Assembly (NCBI RefSeq): GCF_036320965.1
Contig: NC_092290.1
Coordinates: 3,275,420-3,339,419 of the forward strand
Direction of reading: 5' to 3'
Source of the DNA: Panulirus ornatus
Lineage: Eukaryota; Arthropoda; Malacostraca; Decapoda; Palinuridae
DNA: 64,000 nucleotides
The position numbers and the translations under genes were made by a program. Shown here in pieces: positions 13,326 through 25,749 of this stretch (positions are counted from its first letter, which is position 1; every line of letters begins with the position of its first letter). The notes beneath the pieces were generated by a model that worked only from the letters and a program-made list of their open reading frames with translations, was not told the DNA's origin and ran no database searches.

Positions 13326-16300
13326 TATTGTTTTTTAGTTATATTGTTGGTTCTAGTGCGTTGTCACACACTTTAAAAGGCTATCCATGATCATACACAC
13401 ACACTTTAAAGGGCTATCATTTACAGATGGCTACCTAACGCACTCTTATCCATTATAAACTACGCACCCCACAGTCTTATCCTCACACACTTTTTCTCAC
13501 CCAACACATATGTCACGCACCCTTACCCGACACACTCCTTCCCTCCACATACTCTCATCTGATGAAAGTTGATTCAACACACACACACACACACACACAC
13601 ACGCCTGGCTCTGGTTTGAGTGTGTGTGTGTGCTTGCGTAGACATCCATATTGGTAAGAACATAGTGCATGCATACAAGGTTGACATGGGGGCAACACGA
13701 GTGTATGACTCCCTCCCCGTAACATATAAATGCTAATCAAATAATAAATGCTTTACTAATCGCTCGCTTTGTCTTCCTTGTCATTATCTATATGTTTCAA
13801 ACACCGTATCTATGGTGGTATATCTTTACTCTATCGCTTTTACAATATAATATCATGTGTGATGTCTCATGCCCAAATCATTATTGTTATCATTATCATT
13901 ATCATCATTATTATCTTCATTATCATAACAATGATAGTAAAAGTAATAATAAATACTGTAATAATCTATGCTTGCATGCTTTCTCCAGAGCCTTCCCTCC
14001 ACTCACAGGCAGAATCAACGTACATCCAATTTACGTATAACCAATTTACTTATAACCAATTAACGTATACCCAATCAGCAGATGACCAAGACTGGAACTA
14101 TAAGTAAATTATTTCCAGACGCGAGAAGGTCTTCGGGAGTTCGAAGCTCATGTTTTCGAAAGCTTTTCTTTCTTTTTTTTTTTTTTTTACCAAGGGAATC
14201 CAAGAGCCTGTCTGAGAACGTGACGGAAGGAGTTCCAATCATCGAACTCAGCCAAGTGTATCTTTATCCTATTTGCTCTGAGAGATATCTTTTTCCTCCT
14301 CTAGATCTCGCGGAATTATTATTCATATCATCTCTCCCTTTTTTCCCCACCACAAGAGATGGTTCTTTTTTTTTTATGTGGATCTTGAAGGCCAATGTGA
14401 GACACAAATTATTTGTAATATTTATCTGATCATGTTCAAAGGTTAGAGATTCCGCCAGCCAGAATTGATGTTACGGTAAACCATAGGTAAACCATGTTCA
14501 TTCACCCTATTACTTTATAACCACAAACCACGTTTATTAAACCTAGACAGCCACAGAGCCATGGTTACGGCAGTTTAAAAGTCAAAATGCCACACACACA
14601 ACCTTTTTTTTATACATTAAATGTATCCTTGTTAGGGTATTCCACCATCACAACACAGCATAGCAGCTATGTTACGCTATTTCATATTGAAGCCGAGTAG
14701 GATATATCATTTTTCTATTATTACAGCAGGTACGTAGCCTCGTCTACCGTAATATGGCAGTTATGTAGCGCATTTCCATCGGTAGAGTGACTCGTCTTTT
14801 CCCGGGTGATGCTTCGCGTTGCATCGTCAAAATCAAGGAGGCAATAATCAGGTGAATTTTGCGTGGATGAAGCTTGGAAAAACACACGTATTTCAATTTC
14901 AAGCCAGATTAATACACGGTCAACTGAATGTCGGAAGGCAGAAGAAAAAAATCGAGGGAAAAAACTAAGCAGGAAAGCTTCATGTCAATGACATTTTTTT
15001 TTTAAAACAAGCGACGCCTCGAGCAAACTGAATGACTAGTATCAGTGAGAATTAAATGAGTCTCCCCAGGCTCGAGACTCGAAGCTGTACCGAACCTTTC
15101 TAGTCTCATTGACCAGTTCGAAACAAAGGACTCGGCATGGCCGGAGCTGTACCGATTCCTTTGTTCCGAACACGCAAAAGAAACAGGGTTCAGTGCAGTT
15201 TCGACCTAGTGGGTACCTGGGACTTTTGAGACTCCAGGCGTATCCCAGGAATGTAGGAAGGTGTCCCGGGACTTAACGGGGGTGTCCAGAGAGCTCAGAC
15301 ATGTCCTATGACTCGAGAAGGCGTATCCCGGGACTTGAGACGTGTCCCAGGACGCTTGTCCCCGTCTCTACATGAGAATTCATCTATGGCGGCAAACCAT
15401 TCAAACGAAGCAGGTTTCGCTTCGGTAAAGCATGAGGCAAACGAATCATCGAACGAACGTAACTGGCGATCGAACACTTCCAAAAGAATATCTTTGAGTT
15501 CAGAAGTATCCAACATAACAAGAAATTAACTTCTGTGTTAAGAAATGAAATAGTCCAATTTTGTTCGATACGAAAAAAAACAAAATCCATTGAAAACGAA
15601 ATATCCAGCTCCAAAAGAATACCAAAGAAAGTAAAGAAAAATTGTTTAATACTCAATGCATATAAAAGCGACATAAAAGCAGTAAGATTCTGGGTTCGGT
15701 AATTCTTAACGTAAATGGTGTTCCAGCAAACAAGCTTGGCTTTAAGCTGGCGAAGTTTTAGACACATAAACTAGGAGATAATGAGGCTTTGATCATACGA
15801 GGGTGCAGTTAATGAGGTTTATAAGTAAGCGAGAGGAAACTCAGTAAAGTGTTGGGTAAAGGAGGATAAAGTTGGCAAGGTAAACAACAGCAGGGAAACT
15901 TATTTAAGTTTTTCGAGATAAACCTTTCTTGTCCGGACGCTAGAAGGTGCTGGGGATAACGGATTCTGACACTTATTGCTGCAGCCTTTCCCTCTCTCTC
16001 TCTCTCTTTCTCTCCCTACCTAACCCTATCCTCCATTCTCCCTTTCCCTCTCACATTATGCCTATCTTTCTGTCATCTATCTATCTACCATCTATCTCTA
16101 TCATCTACCTATTCTCTATCCGTCTATCAATCTATCTTTCATCTATTATCTATCTCTCTATCATTTATCTATTCTTTAGCCTTCTATCAATCTATCTATC
16201 TTTATATCATCTGTCTATTATTCATCGATCTATCAATCTATCTACCTTCCCTCTTCATCAATTTCCCTCTTTCTCCCTCATTCTTTCTTGTACCATTCCT

Positions 16301-17057
16301 TCATGCTGCTAACTCCCCACCACTTCTTATCTCTTTCTCTTCGTTAATCCCCCCCCCTCTATTACTTCCCTATTCATTCTCCCTATCTTTAGTTTATCCA
16401 CTCTCTTATCCCCCTTCACTCCAAAACCTTCCTCTTCTTGATCCTTTTTCCTTCCTTATCATATCTATTTTCCCTCATTCTATTTCCTGTGTGTAACTCT
16501 CTCCATTAGAACAACCATCCGTGCAACGCAATCAAAAAATCTTTCCATTTAACAGCAACAGTTTTGGAATATCACTCCTTTCCAGCACCAGCCAAGCGGC
16601 GGAGAGAAAATGACCAAAAATGGCTCCAGTTCTTTCCAGTCTTTTCCCTGGAAATGATACCGAGTCCAGGGTTGGCCTCGCTTGATAACAACATCTAAGT
16701 TCTCAACACTTGCCCTTGCTCAAAGCACCTCCGAATACCAGAGTCTCCCCGCCCCCCTCCATTACATCAAGTGCTTTGGTGCTAATAAAACAGGCTTTGG
16801 GTGTGCTGTCGCTTGTTAAAGAGTCACTATGTCCTATTCAATGTCCCTGAGCTGATTGGAGAGGAAGGAGGACGTGGGTGGTGGCTGTTAACAGAAAACG
16901 ATAAGAGGGGAGGGTGGTTGTTAACAGAAAACGAGAATAAACATCCAAGTTTTTTAAAAAATTTTCGGACAGCAAAGCCAACACAATCATGGCTTTAATT
17001 CTGTTTCTTTATCTAGAGGAATATGCTCGTATCTGATCATAGGAGGTACTGGACGCC

Positions 17058-17116
<59 letters not shown>
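17058..17116. repeat. (AG)n microsatellite
   Basis: Uninterrupted run. Confidence 0.96.
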
Positions 17117-17118
<2 letters not shown>

Positions 17119-17286
17119 CTATAAATTCCTCTAATCCGCGGGAGAAATTCTAGTTTCGACCATCAATATGTGGGTCGGGAATGCGATAGTGCAGGGAGTC
17201 TCCGTGTTTATCTTCCCTTCGCACAGTTATCGCACGGTCTCACCTTCAGTAAATACTGCCAGCTATTGCAAATGCGATAGGCCAAG

Positions 17287-17319
<33 letters not shown>

Positions 17320-17491
17320 CTCCAGCGCCCTGGCTCGCCTCGGTTCCAAAGCACATTGGCGCCTCGACTTCTCGTGCCGTCTTAGCTAACATAAAATGAA
17401 AACAGATAAAGTACGGAAAAGGGGCAAAAATACTGAGCAGAAAAAAAAAACATTAGTTTAGGAAGACAAGGAAATTGAAAAGGTCCCCTTA

Positions 17492-18349
17492 CTCTGTTAT
17501 CTGTTAGTGACGTTCTGTTGTGCTTCAGGTCTCTGTTATCTGTTAGTGACGTTCTGTTGTGCTTCAGGTCTCTGTTATCTGTTAGTGACGTTCTGTTGTG
17601 CTTCAGGTCTCTGTTATCTGTTAGTGACGTTCTGTTGTGCTTCAGGTCTCTGTTATCTGTTAGTGACGTTTTCTTGTGCTTCAGGTCTCTGTTATCTGTT
17701 AGTGACGTTCTGTTGTGCTTCAGGTCTCTGTTATCTGTTAGTGACGTTTTGTTGTGCTTCAGGTCTCTGTTATCTGTTAGTGACGTTCTGTTGTGCTTCA
17801 GGTCTCTGTTATCTGTTAGTGACGTTCTGTTGTGCTTCAGGTCTCTGTTATCTGTTAGTGACGTTCTGTTGTGCTTCAGGTCTCTGTTATCTGTTAGTGA
17901 CGTTTTCTTGTGCTTCAGGTCTCTGTTATCTGTTAGTGACGTTCTGTTGTGCTTCAGGTCTCTGTTATCTGTTAGTGACGTTTTGTTGTGCTTCAGGTCT
18001 CTGTTATCTGTTAGTGACGTTCTGTTGTGCTTCAGGTCTCTGTTATCTGTTAGTGACGTTCTGTTGTGCTTCAGGTCTCTGTTATCTGTTAGTGACGTTC
18101 TGTTGTGCTTCAGGTCTCTGTTATCTGTTAGTGACGTTCTGTTGTGCTTCAGGTCTCTGTTATCTGTTAGTGACGTTCTGTTGTGCTTCAGGTCTCTGTT
18201 ATCTGTTAGTGACGTTCTGTTGTGCTTCAGGTCTCTGTTATCTGTTAGTGACGTTCTGTTGTGCTTCAGGTCTCTGTTATCTGTTAGTGACGTTCTGTTG
18301 TGCTTCAGGTCTCTGTTATCTGTTAGTGACGTTCTGTTGTGCTTCAGGA
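17492..18349. repeat. 39-bp minisatellite, about 22 near-identical copies
   Basis: Each 39-bp unit contains gttatctgttagtgacgttc and tgttgtgcttcaggtctct. Units are almost identical except for variants in the gttctgttg core: gttttcttg in units 5 and 11, gttttgttg in units 7 and 13. Two frames stay open throughout (13-residue repeats such as TFCCASGLCYLLV), purely because the period is a multiple of three. Confidence 0.97.
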
Positions 18350-18635
18350 GATGAGCTGTGCTTTCCCCTGTTTCTTAGTCATGTTCAGAGGCTTGGTGAA
18401 GGAGATCGGTTTTTAGGGATATAATCTCCCGCCCATCTTTCAGTTCCTGTGATGTGCGGCTCCGGAAATAGACTAGCGAGCTAGCTTGCTTTCCCGTCTC
18501 TCTCTCTCTCTCTCTCTCTCTTCCTTGCGGGACAGATGGCTCCTCTGTGGGACAGATGGCTACCTTTTGGAGCGGTGGATATCCCCCCCCCCCCCCTCCC
18601 CAAGTGGAAATCCCCACGGCAACACCGGAAAATCT

Positions 18636-18640
<5 letters not shown>

Positions 18641-18707
<67 letters not shown>

Positions 18708-18720
18708 GGGGGGGGGGGGG
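18641..18720. repeat. (GA)n followed by a G15-type run
   Basis: (GA)n to about 18703, then AA and a near-continuous G tract. A smaller (CT)n lies at 18497-18520. Confidence 0.95.
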
Positions 18721-18973
18721 CGCCACACCTGTTCTCAACGTACACAACGGACGTCATAACCATGTCTTAACAAACGCCTCTCTCACACGGTAATTGGCTG
18801 GTGGCCGGCAACCGGACTTCGTGTTTGCTTAACCCAATACGGACGCCTCGCTCGAGGACCCGTGTTCGCGAAATTGCTAACATGCACACGCGGGTGTTGC
18901 ATGTTGCAGCGACGGTCCTGGCTGTGGGAGACGATGGTGTGTGTATATAATACGTATATACATATACATGAAT

Positions 18974-18990
18974 ATGTATACACACACGCG

Positions 18991-19025
<35 letters not shown>

Positions 19026-19030
19026 GCACA
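18974..19030. repeat. (CA)n microsatellite
   Basis: CA run with CGCG interruptions at its ends. Confidence 0.94.
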
Positions 19031-19272
19031 CGGTAAATACAGACTGCATACAGGAATCTACAGAGTATTCATTTTTTCTTCATGTTGCCTCACACGACAC
19101 AGGAAAGACAGAGAGAGAATCACGGAATCACAAGGCCTTTTGGTGCCCCCAGGATCCATCTGCCACACTGGGTACACACTCAAGTATTACCTGTCCATTG
19201 TCCAAGCGATCAACCCTAGATATGACACACTCACCTCGTCACACCTATTTTTTTTTTGTTTGACCTGTGCGC

Positions 19273-19430
19273 CCGGCCGTAGGAGGTGGTCAGCTCCCTG
19301 GGCGCTGCAGGCGGTCTGCAGGACTGAATCGTCGGGAGAGGAGGATAAGAGGCCGTAGGAAGTGGCCAGCTTCCTAGGCGCTGCAGGAGCTCTGTAGGAG
19401 TGAACCCTCGAGGGAGGACGACAAGATGTC
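19273..19430 (+). repeat. Dispersed repeat copies 2 and 3, tandem unit of about 78 bp
   Basis: Two adjacent diverged units begin ggccgtaggaggtggtcagc and ggccgtaggaagtggccagc. Both continue with ..ccta/tgggcgctgcagg. The tRNA-like head lies just downstream. Confidence 0.7.
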
Positions 19431-19460
19431 ATATAATGAGACAAGACATACAAGCCAATG

Positions 19461-19540
19461 CTCCTCAGTGATCTAGTGGTTCGCCTCGCTTGACGTCGAA
19501 CCCCAGTGATTCGGGGTTCGATTCCCAGTGTGCGCTCGAC
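19461..19540 (+). mobile_element. tRNA-like (Glu-like) head, probable SINE
   Basis: TGATCTAGTGGTT at about 19469 differs at one base from the tRNA-Glu A-box region, and GGGGTTCGATTCCC near 19514 is a perfect B box. The 5' and 3' ends do not pair into an acceptor stem, so this is not an intact tRNA. It is most likely the promoter head of a SINE whose body continues to about 19660. Confidence 0.55.
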
Positions 19541-21271
19541 TACATATCCGCCTCTACCTTGATCCGTAAACAACAGGGAGCTGAAGAGGCATTAATGATG
19601 AATTCTATGAACTGAGCCATTTGTTGGACGTGAAGGTTGATGGTGGCGATATATCATTGTTGTTCCCGATAACAACCAAACAATAACAACCAAACAATGA
19701 TAATAATGAGATTAATAATAAATACAAAACTAATACTAATGATAACAAAGTAGAAGCTGATGAGGAGGAAAAAAGATCGGGTAAAGTGCTTTTTTTTGGA
19801 AGATTTTGTTTTGAAAGTTGTCCTCTTGTCTACACTTCAGTGGCATTTTCTACAAAGGCCTTTTGTACCAAACTCACGGAATTCCCCCCACCTCTCTCTC
19901 TCTCTCTCTTAGCAATAGCCTCGTGCCCAGTTTCGAATTTCGATCTCACTTAATCCTCATTATTCGCCTTAAAGGAATACGCAACATTCCCCTCCCTGCA
20001 GGAGGTGAAGCGAGCTTCGAAGAAAACGTCAGACAGGATCCCAAGACTCCACACAGGGTATACTATGCTGTTATGGAGTCGCAAGTCTAATGCAATATGC
20101 ATCTTGCTCACAGCCTCGCTGGAGAGATGGTTGGTTACGCCCGAAGACGTACGATACGAAAATAGACCAACAGAAAAATTTTCTTTTTCTTCACAGGAAG
20201 TTCGTGTTGAGATAAGCCCCCCTCACCCTCCAAAAAATGAAAAATAAACGTAATTTGTACTTTAGGTCAATATTGTCATGTAATACGTCCTGTAGGACGA
20301 TATACCCATTGTATTTAAAGGCAATGTAGGTCTTACATACTAAATATATAGTGTGTGTTTGTTTCAGTAGTAAAGCAATGACAAAAATCTAATGTTCTAA
20401 CAATTTATCTAATGTCTAACATCCGAGGAGAAAACATGGAAAATGAACTTGAGATGGGGATGTGGCTTTCGTTTATAAAAAATGGAGAACACTAGAGTCA
20501 ATATTTAGCATGAGTGACAAGATGGAAAATAGGATTCGAACATGGCTGGAACTATTTAATGGGGGTCGAACATGGATAGATCCATGTAGTCAATGTCGAC
20601 TACAATGGACAGAGGAGCCATTCAGTCGGTGTCGAACGTCGATCAACCCATTTCATGGAGGGGGGGGTTGAAGATGGATGGATCCATCCACTGGGTATCG
20701 AACAAGAGTAATCGAATTTCAGTTAAACCCCCATTATTTATCAGAACACATCCGGACGATAATATGTAACAATATAATGATTTAATCTGTATCTTTTATT
20801 TTTTTTCTGTTGTGGAATATATAATGAAAAATCATTTACATATATATATATATATATCTCTCCCTGTCAGTCACTTTCATCACTCTGAACTTTACCATGA
20901 ACTCTGCCGACATGAACGAGAATTGGAACTGACGATAATTCTCATCACATAATTCCATCAGAAATAAATGTATTCATTCAACGGGAAATATTGAACACGT
21001 ATTTCCACATTAGTTTCATCGGTAAAAATATTTCCCATAACGGGATTTTATTTTTCAACTGGACACTGACTGCGGGGTAAACAGTGTGCGTCCTTAAACT
21101 CTTGTGACTCATTTCGTAACTTTCGACGGCGCTGAAAATACAGCGAAGTTCGTTGTGACCTTCACGAGAAGCGAAGGTGGTCCAGGTTATTATAAGAGGA
21201 GTTGTTGCTGTTGTTGTCAATATATTGCTTTTTTTTTTTGTCTTTGTTCCTAGTTTGTTGTTGTGGTGGGT

Positions 21272-21408
<137 letters not shown>

Positions 21409-21735
21409 AGGACACCCCCTTCCGGGTTCTCTCTCAGTGTTGTGGTGATCCATGGCAGACGAAAGGAAGGAGCCACACCCTCCCTCCTCCTCCACCACCC
21501 GACCTTATTTTGACACCACTCCTGGCGTCCCTAGGGACGAGACCAGGGCTTCCTGATTCCTGTTTTGGTTCCCTGGAAACGTACCTGTTGCTGACACTTG
21601 AAAAACAGCGGGAGACAGGAATCTGTTGGTGACATGTACATAAGGGGACATGCATGTGTCCTTTGTCAGCCTGGCGGAGCCAAGCATAATGGCCCTCGTG
21701 TGTGACTTCTGTAGATCTATATCTATCTATATGAG

Positions 21736-21860
21736 GGTCTGTAAATCTATACATCAGGTTCTGTAAATCTATACATCAGGTACTGTAAATCTATACATCA
21801 GGTCCTGCAATTCTATACATCAGGTTCTGTAAACCTGTACATCAGGTTCTGTGAGAACTT
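21736..21860. repeat. 22-bp tandem array (gtaaatctatacatcagg), about 5.5 copies
   Basis: Unit starts are about 21736, 21757, 21779, 21801, 21823 and 21845. Confidence 0.9.
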
Positions 21861-22047
21861 TGCGTTCTGTACACTGATCTTCAGCATACCCACAGCTATA
21901 CTGGAATACCCACAGCTATACCGTTATAGCCTGATATACTCTATGAAAAAGCAAGAACTAAGTTCATGAATCAGAATATAGTTCCTGTAAAGAATATAAT
22001 AAAGTCTGTAAAACGTTCAAGGAAAAAACATCAAAAAATGTTCTAAA

Positions 22048-22097
22048 GTCAGAAAACGTTTTCAAAACGTTTTCTGATTTTCAAAACGTTTTCTGAC
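22048..22097. repeat. Inverted repeat with 15-bp perfect arms
   Basis: gtcagaaaacgtttt at 22048 and its exact complement aaaacgttttctgac ending at 22097. A further aaaacgttttctga copy lies between the arms. Confidence 0.85.
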
Positions 22098-22098
22098 T

Positions 22099-22218
22099 AA
22101 ACTACTCGTCGTAGTGGGCCTCCATCTTAACTACTTGTCGTAATGGACCCTCATCTTAACTACCCGTTGCAGTAGACCTCCATCTTAACTACCCGTCGCA
22201 GTGGACCTCCATCTTTAC
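22099..22218. repeat. 29-bp tandem array, 4 copies
   Basis: Units begin aactactcgtcgtagtgg and end cctccatctt. Confidence 0.9.
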
Positions 22219-22554
22219 CTGTCGCAGAGGCTCTTCCTCCACGAGCAGTTAATTACCGGGCGGGGGAGAGATACTGTGGTTCCCGAGAATATCTCTTCAT
22301 TAGCTTCTAAATTCATCTAAACTTATAGCACTTGTGGTCCCCCTCACCACCCACCGGAGTACATTATATTGTCTCGATCCTGATAATCTATCTATCGAAC
22401 TCCCCTTGGGACTATCTGTATCTTATTGCCTCTCAAGGACAGCTGAAAAATGATAGCACACACTCAAGAATAATACACTGCATACATTATCTATTCCGAT
22501 ATTGGATATTCGGGACAGGATATTTGTATTCATGCGTAATATCATCGATGCAAT

Positions 22555-22695
22555 ATCGGAGAATTGCATGCAATACGAAGGCCTACGGGTAGGCCAAATG
22601 CAATACGTTATCCTACCAGGTCACAGAGGGCGTACCAGGTCAACTGCAATACGTAATCCTACCAGGTCACTTGCTTACCAGGTCACTGCAATACA
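22555..22695. repeat. Degenerate caatacgtaatcctaccaggtcac repeats
   Basis: Three or four partial copies share gcaatacgt and taccaggtca. Confidence 0.65.
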
Positions 22696-24612
22696 TCTCA
22701 GATTCCTTCTCATGCCCTAAATCTAAAGAAAAATTTCATCTTCAAAAGTCCCTTTTTTCCACAAAATCTAGCTGTGTAACAGGCAAATATCTATTTTTTT
22801 CCTCCTTTCTAGTAGTGGGTGTAAGATCAGCTTGGAGCATTGGGATGGGCTATGAGACCGGGGCTTTGGAATGGGTTGATGATACGGGACAATGGAACGG
22901 GTAGATAGGACGGGGACGAAGGAATGGGGGGTTCAATTAAGACCTGATAATGGATGATCTCAGTGAACACGACTAAGCCACGAAGAGCAATATGTTACAA
23001 TCTACATCAAAACGCTGTCCATTCTACAGCCTCCCGAGTGCAGGGGTCAGAAGTATCGCTTAATGGCGAAAGTTGGTCAAAGATGCTTCAAGATACTGAT
23101 CAAAACTGCGCCACTAACCTAACCTATGAGAAACTATTCCCAGAAGAAACCTCCTTTCAGCCAACACTCGCCAATAAACGTTAATTCAAGTCAACACGCG
23201 TCAATAAAACAAATTTCTTTCCAGCGCTAATTAAATAACTTCATTTATTTTCTCTCGTAAGACTCATGGATAACTGATACATAAGAATACATGCATACAC
23301 ATGTAATACATATACTGTATACGCACATACGATACACGCGATATTCTAGGCAGTGAGACAGTGCTATAAACGAGCATAGACATCTATTCCGTTAAGGTGA
23401 AATTCTCTGATTTTTTTTTCCCCTTCGTCGTCGTCTTGGCTGAGAGGTTTAAGAGCCGACTATTGGAGACTATAATCTCTCGCCTCGTTAGGTCTCCTCA
23501 TCTACAACCGTTAATGACTCAATGATCGCAAATACGTTGAGGGGGATCATTACTATTGGCAAATGTGGTTCCAATACTCTGGCATACTCTTGAGGATGCT
23601 TAGCCCTTGAGAGGGTTCTTTGCATATGTGGCTTTAAGTACTTCAGAATACTTTGAGAGTAATCAATAAGGGGAAAATAAGATTAGCGGATTATCGTCCT
23701 GATTACTTAATGATGTATAACGAGTATCTCTACCGCCTTTGCTCATCCCATCTCTCTATAATGAACTGATGTCTACGACATCTACTTCTGAAGGGATTAA
23801 CGTAGTATTTGGCTAAATCCTCGTAACGTTGGGAAACAGATTGGAGGCTGATCTCGCTCCAAGGGCGGCTGTCAATCGAGCAACTCACTCACGCACACGT
23901 TTCAAGTGTGAGAAGAATATTGGCATGTTGAATGGCCTGTTCAGTCCAATGAAAGGTAACTTTCTCTCTCCGCATGAATGGGTGTTTTACAGATGTCTGA
24001 AACCACTCTACATGATTTGAATATGAAGATGGTAAGTTATTCTTTATCTTGGGTGGACCATCTCTGTTGCTGCTGTCTGTTAACGAGGTGCTTGGTGTCT
24101 GTTAGACACTGCTGTATATGACGTGATGTTTCTTATTATCATTCCTTCCCTTCTTAATGAAATACATGATTTATTCGAAATATATCATATACTGAATGGT
24201 CTTTCAAAACGAAAGATGTGTGAATCATTATCGGAATCATGTAAGAGATCTCTTAGATATACAAATTATCTCCAATTATATCAAATATCTTTTTTAACTC
24301 TAATTCAATAATTAAATGGTTTATTGGCGTTCGATGGTCTTTAATTGGTGTAGAAAGACAAGTGGCCACGAGTTAAATGGTCCTTCGCGTGTTGTAATTG
24401 CTATGTGTACATAACTCACCGTTGATTAAACGGTCTTATGGCTTCTCTCGAATTCATGAATACATTTGGTGGACGAGGGGAGCTGGCTGGTCTGTTGCAG
24501 CTTTTAAGAAAACGGTTCTCTGGTTCGCCAGGACACTGAACACCCACGATCGATAACCCTGCTCTTCTTGTCGTCATCCGCCAGAGCGCGTCTGTGTGGA
24601 CTCACCGAACAC

Positions 24613-24810
24613 TATGGTACGGTCCCTCGAACATGAAGGTACACGATCCCTCGAACATGAAGGTACACGATCCCTCGAACATGAAGGTACGATCCCTAGA
24701 GCATGACGGTACGGTCCTTTGAACATCATGGTGCGATCCTTTGAGAATGATGGTACGATCCTTCGAACATGACGGTGCGATCATTCTTAAGCACGACGGT
24801 ACAAGGCTTG
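24613..24810 (+). repeat. 21-24 bp minisatellite of the acgaccctt/gaacatga family, locus 2
   Basis: Units read acgatccctcgaacatgaag with variable spacers. They are clearly related to locus 1 (gacggtacgatcc...). Confidence 0.85.
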
Positions 24811-24977
24811 GCTACGGTAGTGTAGCACATTTGATCCGGCCAACGGTACTATGAATGTGACGTTCTTTATACCAAGATCAAACCTTCGAATAAGTCTTGC
24901 TTTGCTGCAGGAATTCTTCAGGTGTACTTCACTTCTCATCATCTTCCCCATCTTTTCTGAGAATGCTTGGCGCTCGT

Positions 24978-24979
<2 letters not shown>

Positions 24980-25045
<66 letters not shown>
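24980..25045. repeat. (CT)n microsatellite
   Basis: Uninterrupted run. Confidence 0.97.
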
Positions 25046-25048
<3 letters not shown>

Positions 25049-25217
25049 CCACCCAACCCCCTTCGATGTCATAAAATCTGTGGGAAACTCAAGGTGGAAA
25101 AATGGCATCTTTATTTTGCTTTTTCTTCAGAACGTGACCGTAAAATGCTCCGCTGGCCTCGGCATCGCCAGGAAGCTGTCTGGTTAGGTCTAATAGAGAG
25201 AGGATTTTCCTTTTGCC

Positions 25218-25345
25218 CTTTTAAAGATGGCGGCTTCTTTCCCTTTAAAGATGGCGGCTTCTTTCCCTTTAAATATGGCGGATTCTTTCTCTTCTAAAAC
25301 GGCGGCCTTTTTTTTTTTTCTCCTTTTAAAGATGGTGGCTTCCGG
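25218..25345. repeat. Tandem repeat containing AAGATGGCGGC (YY1-like) motifs
   Basis: About five units of ttaaagatggcggcttcttt. Two carry a perfect AAGATGGCGGC core and the others one or more mismatches (aatatggcgga, aaaacggcggc, aagatggtggc). Confidence 0.85.
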
Positions 25346-25749
25346 AGACTCACTGATCAGCTATTAACGAAAACCGGATGTGATGGATCACAGATGGTTC
25401 GCCAGGGGATCTGTTATCAGTTCCTGATAAGTAGGAAGGTGTCAACTGATAAGAGGGATCTTTAAGTGGCTTCCCTCCACTGCTCTGCTTTATATCTTCA
25501 ATGTAAACCGACCCTTCATATGCGGTAAACTAATCTTCCTTTTATGGTTAACTGACACTCCATTTTGTGGTATACACTATTACTCCTTGTCTAGGTGTAC
25601 TACGAGTTTACATCCAGTGGACACCATTGGCGGAAAAAAAAAAAGAACGGGAAAGGGGGAAGAATCAACTGATTATTCTGTGCTACGAGTTGTCGTTTTG
25701 AAAGACTGTGTTTCTAGTACTATGGACGTCAACTTGAATTTCCTGCGTC

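Noticed and set aside
17507..18424. 305-codon open frame of 13-residue repeats (TFCCASGLCYLLV)
   Set aside because: It is a 39-bp minisatellite. The frame is open only because 39 is divisible by three, and a second frame is equally open.
19461..19540. Functional tRNA-Glu gene
   Set aside because: A and B boxes are good but the acceptor ends do not pair and the anticodon arm is not credible; SINE head preferred.
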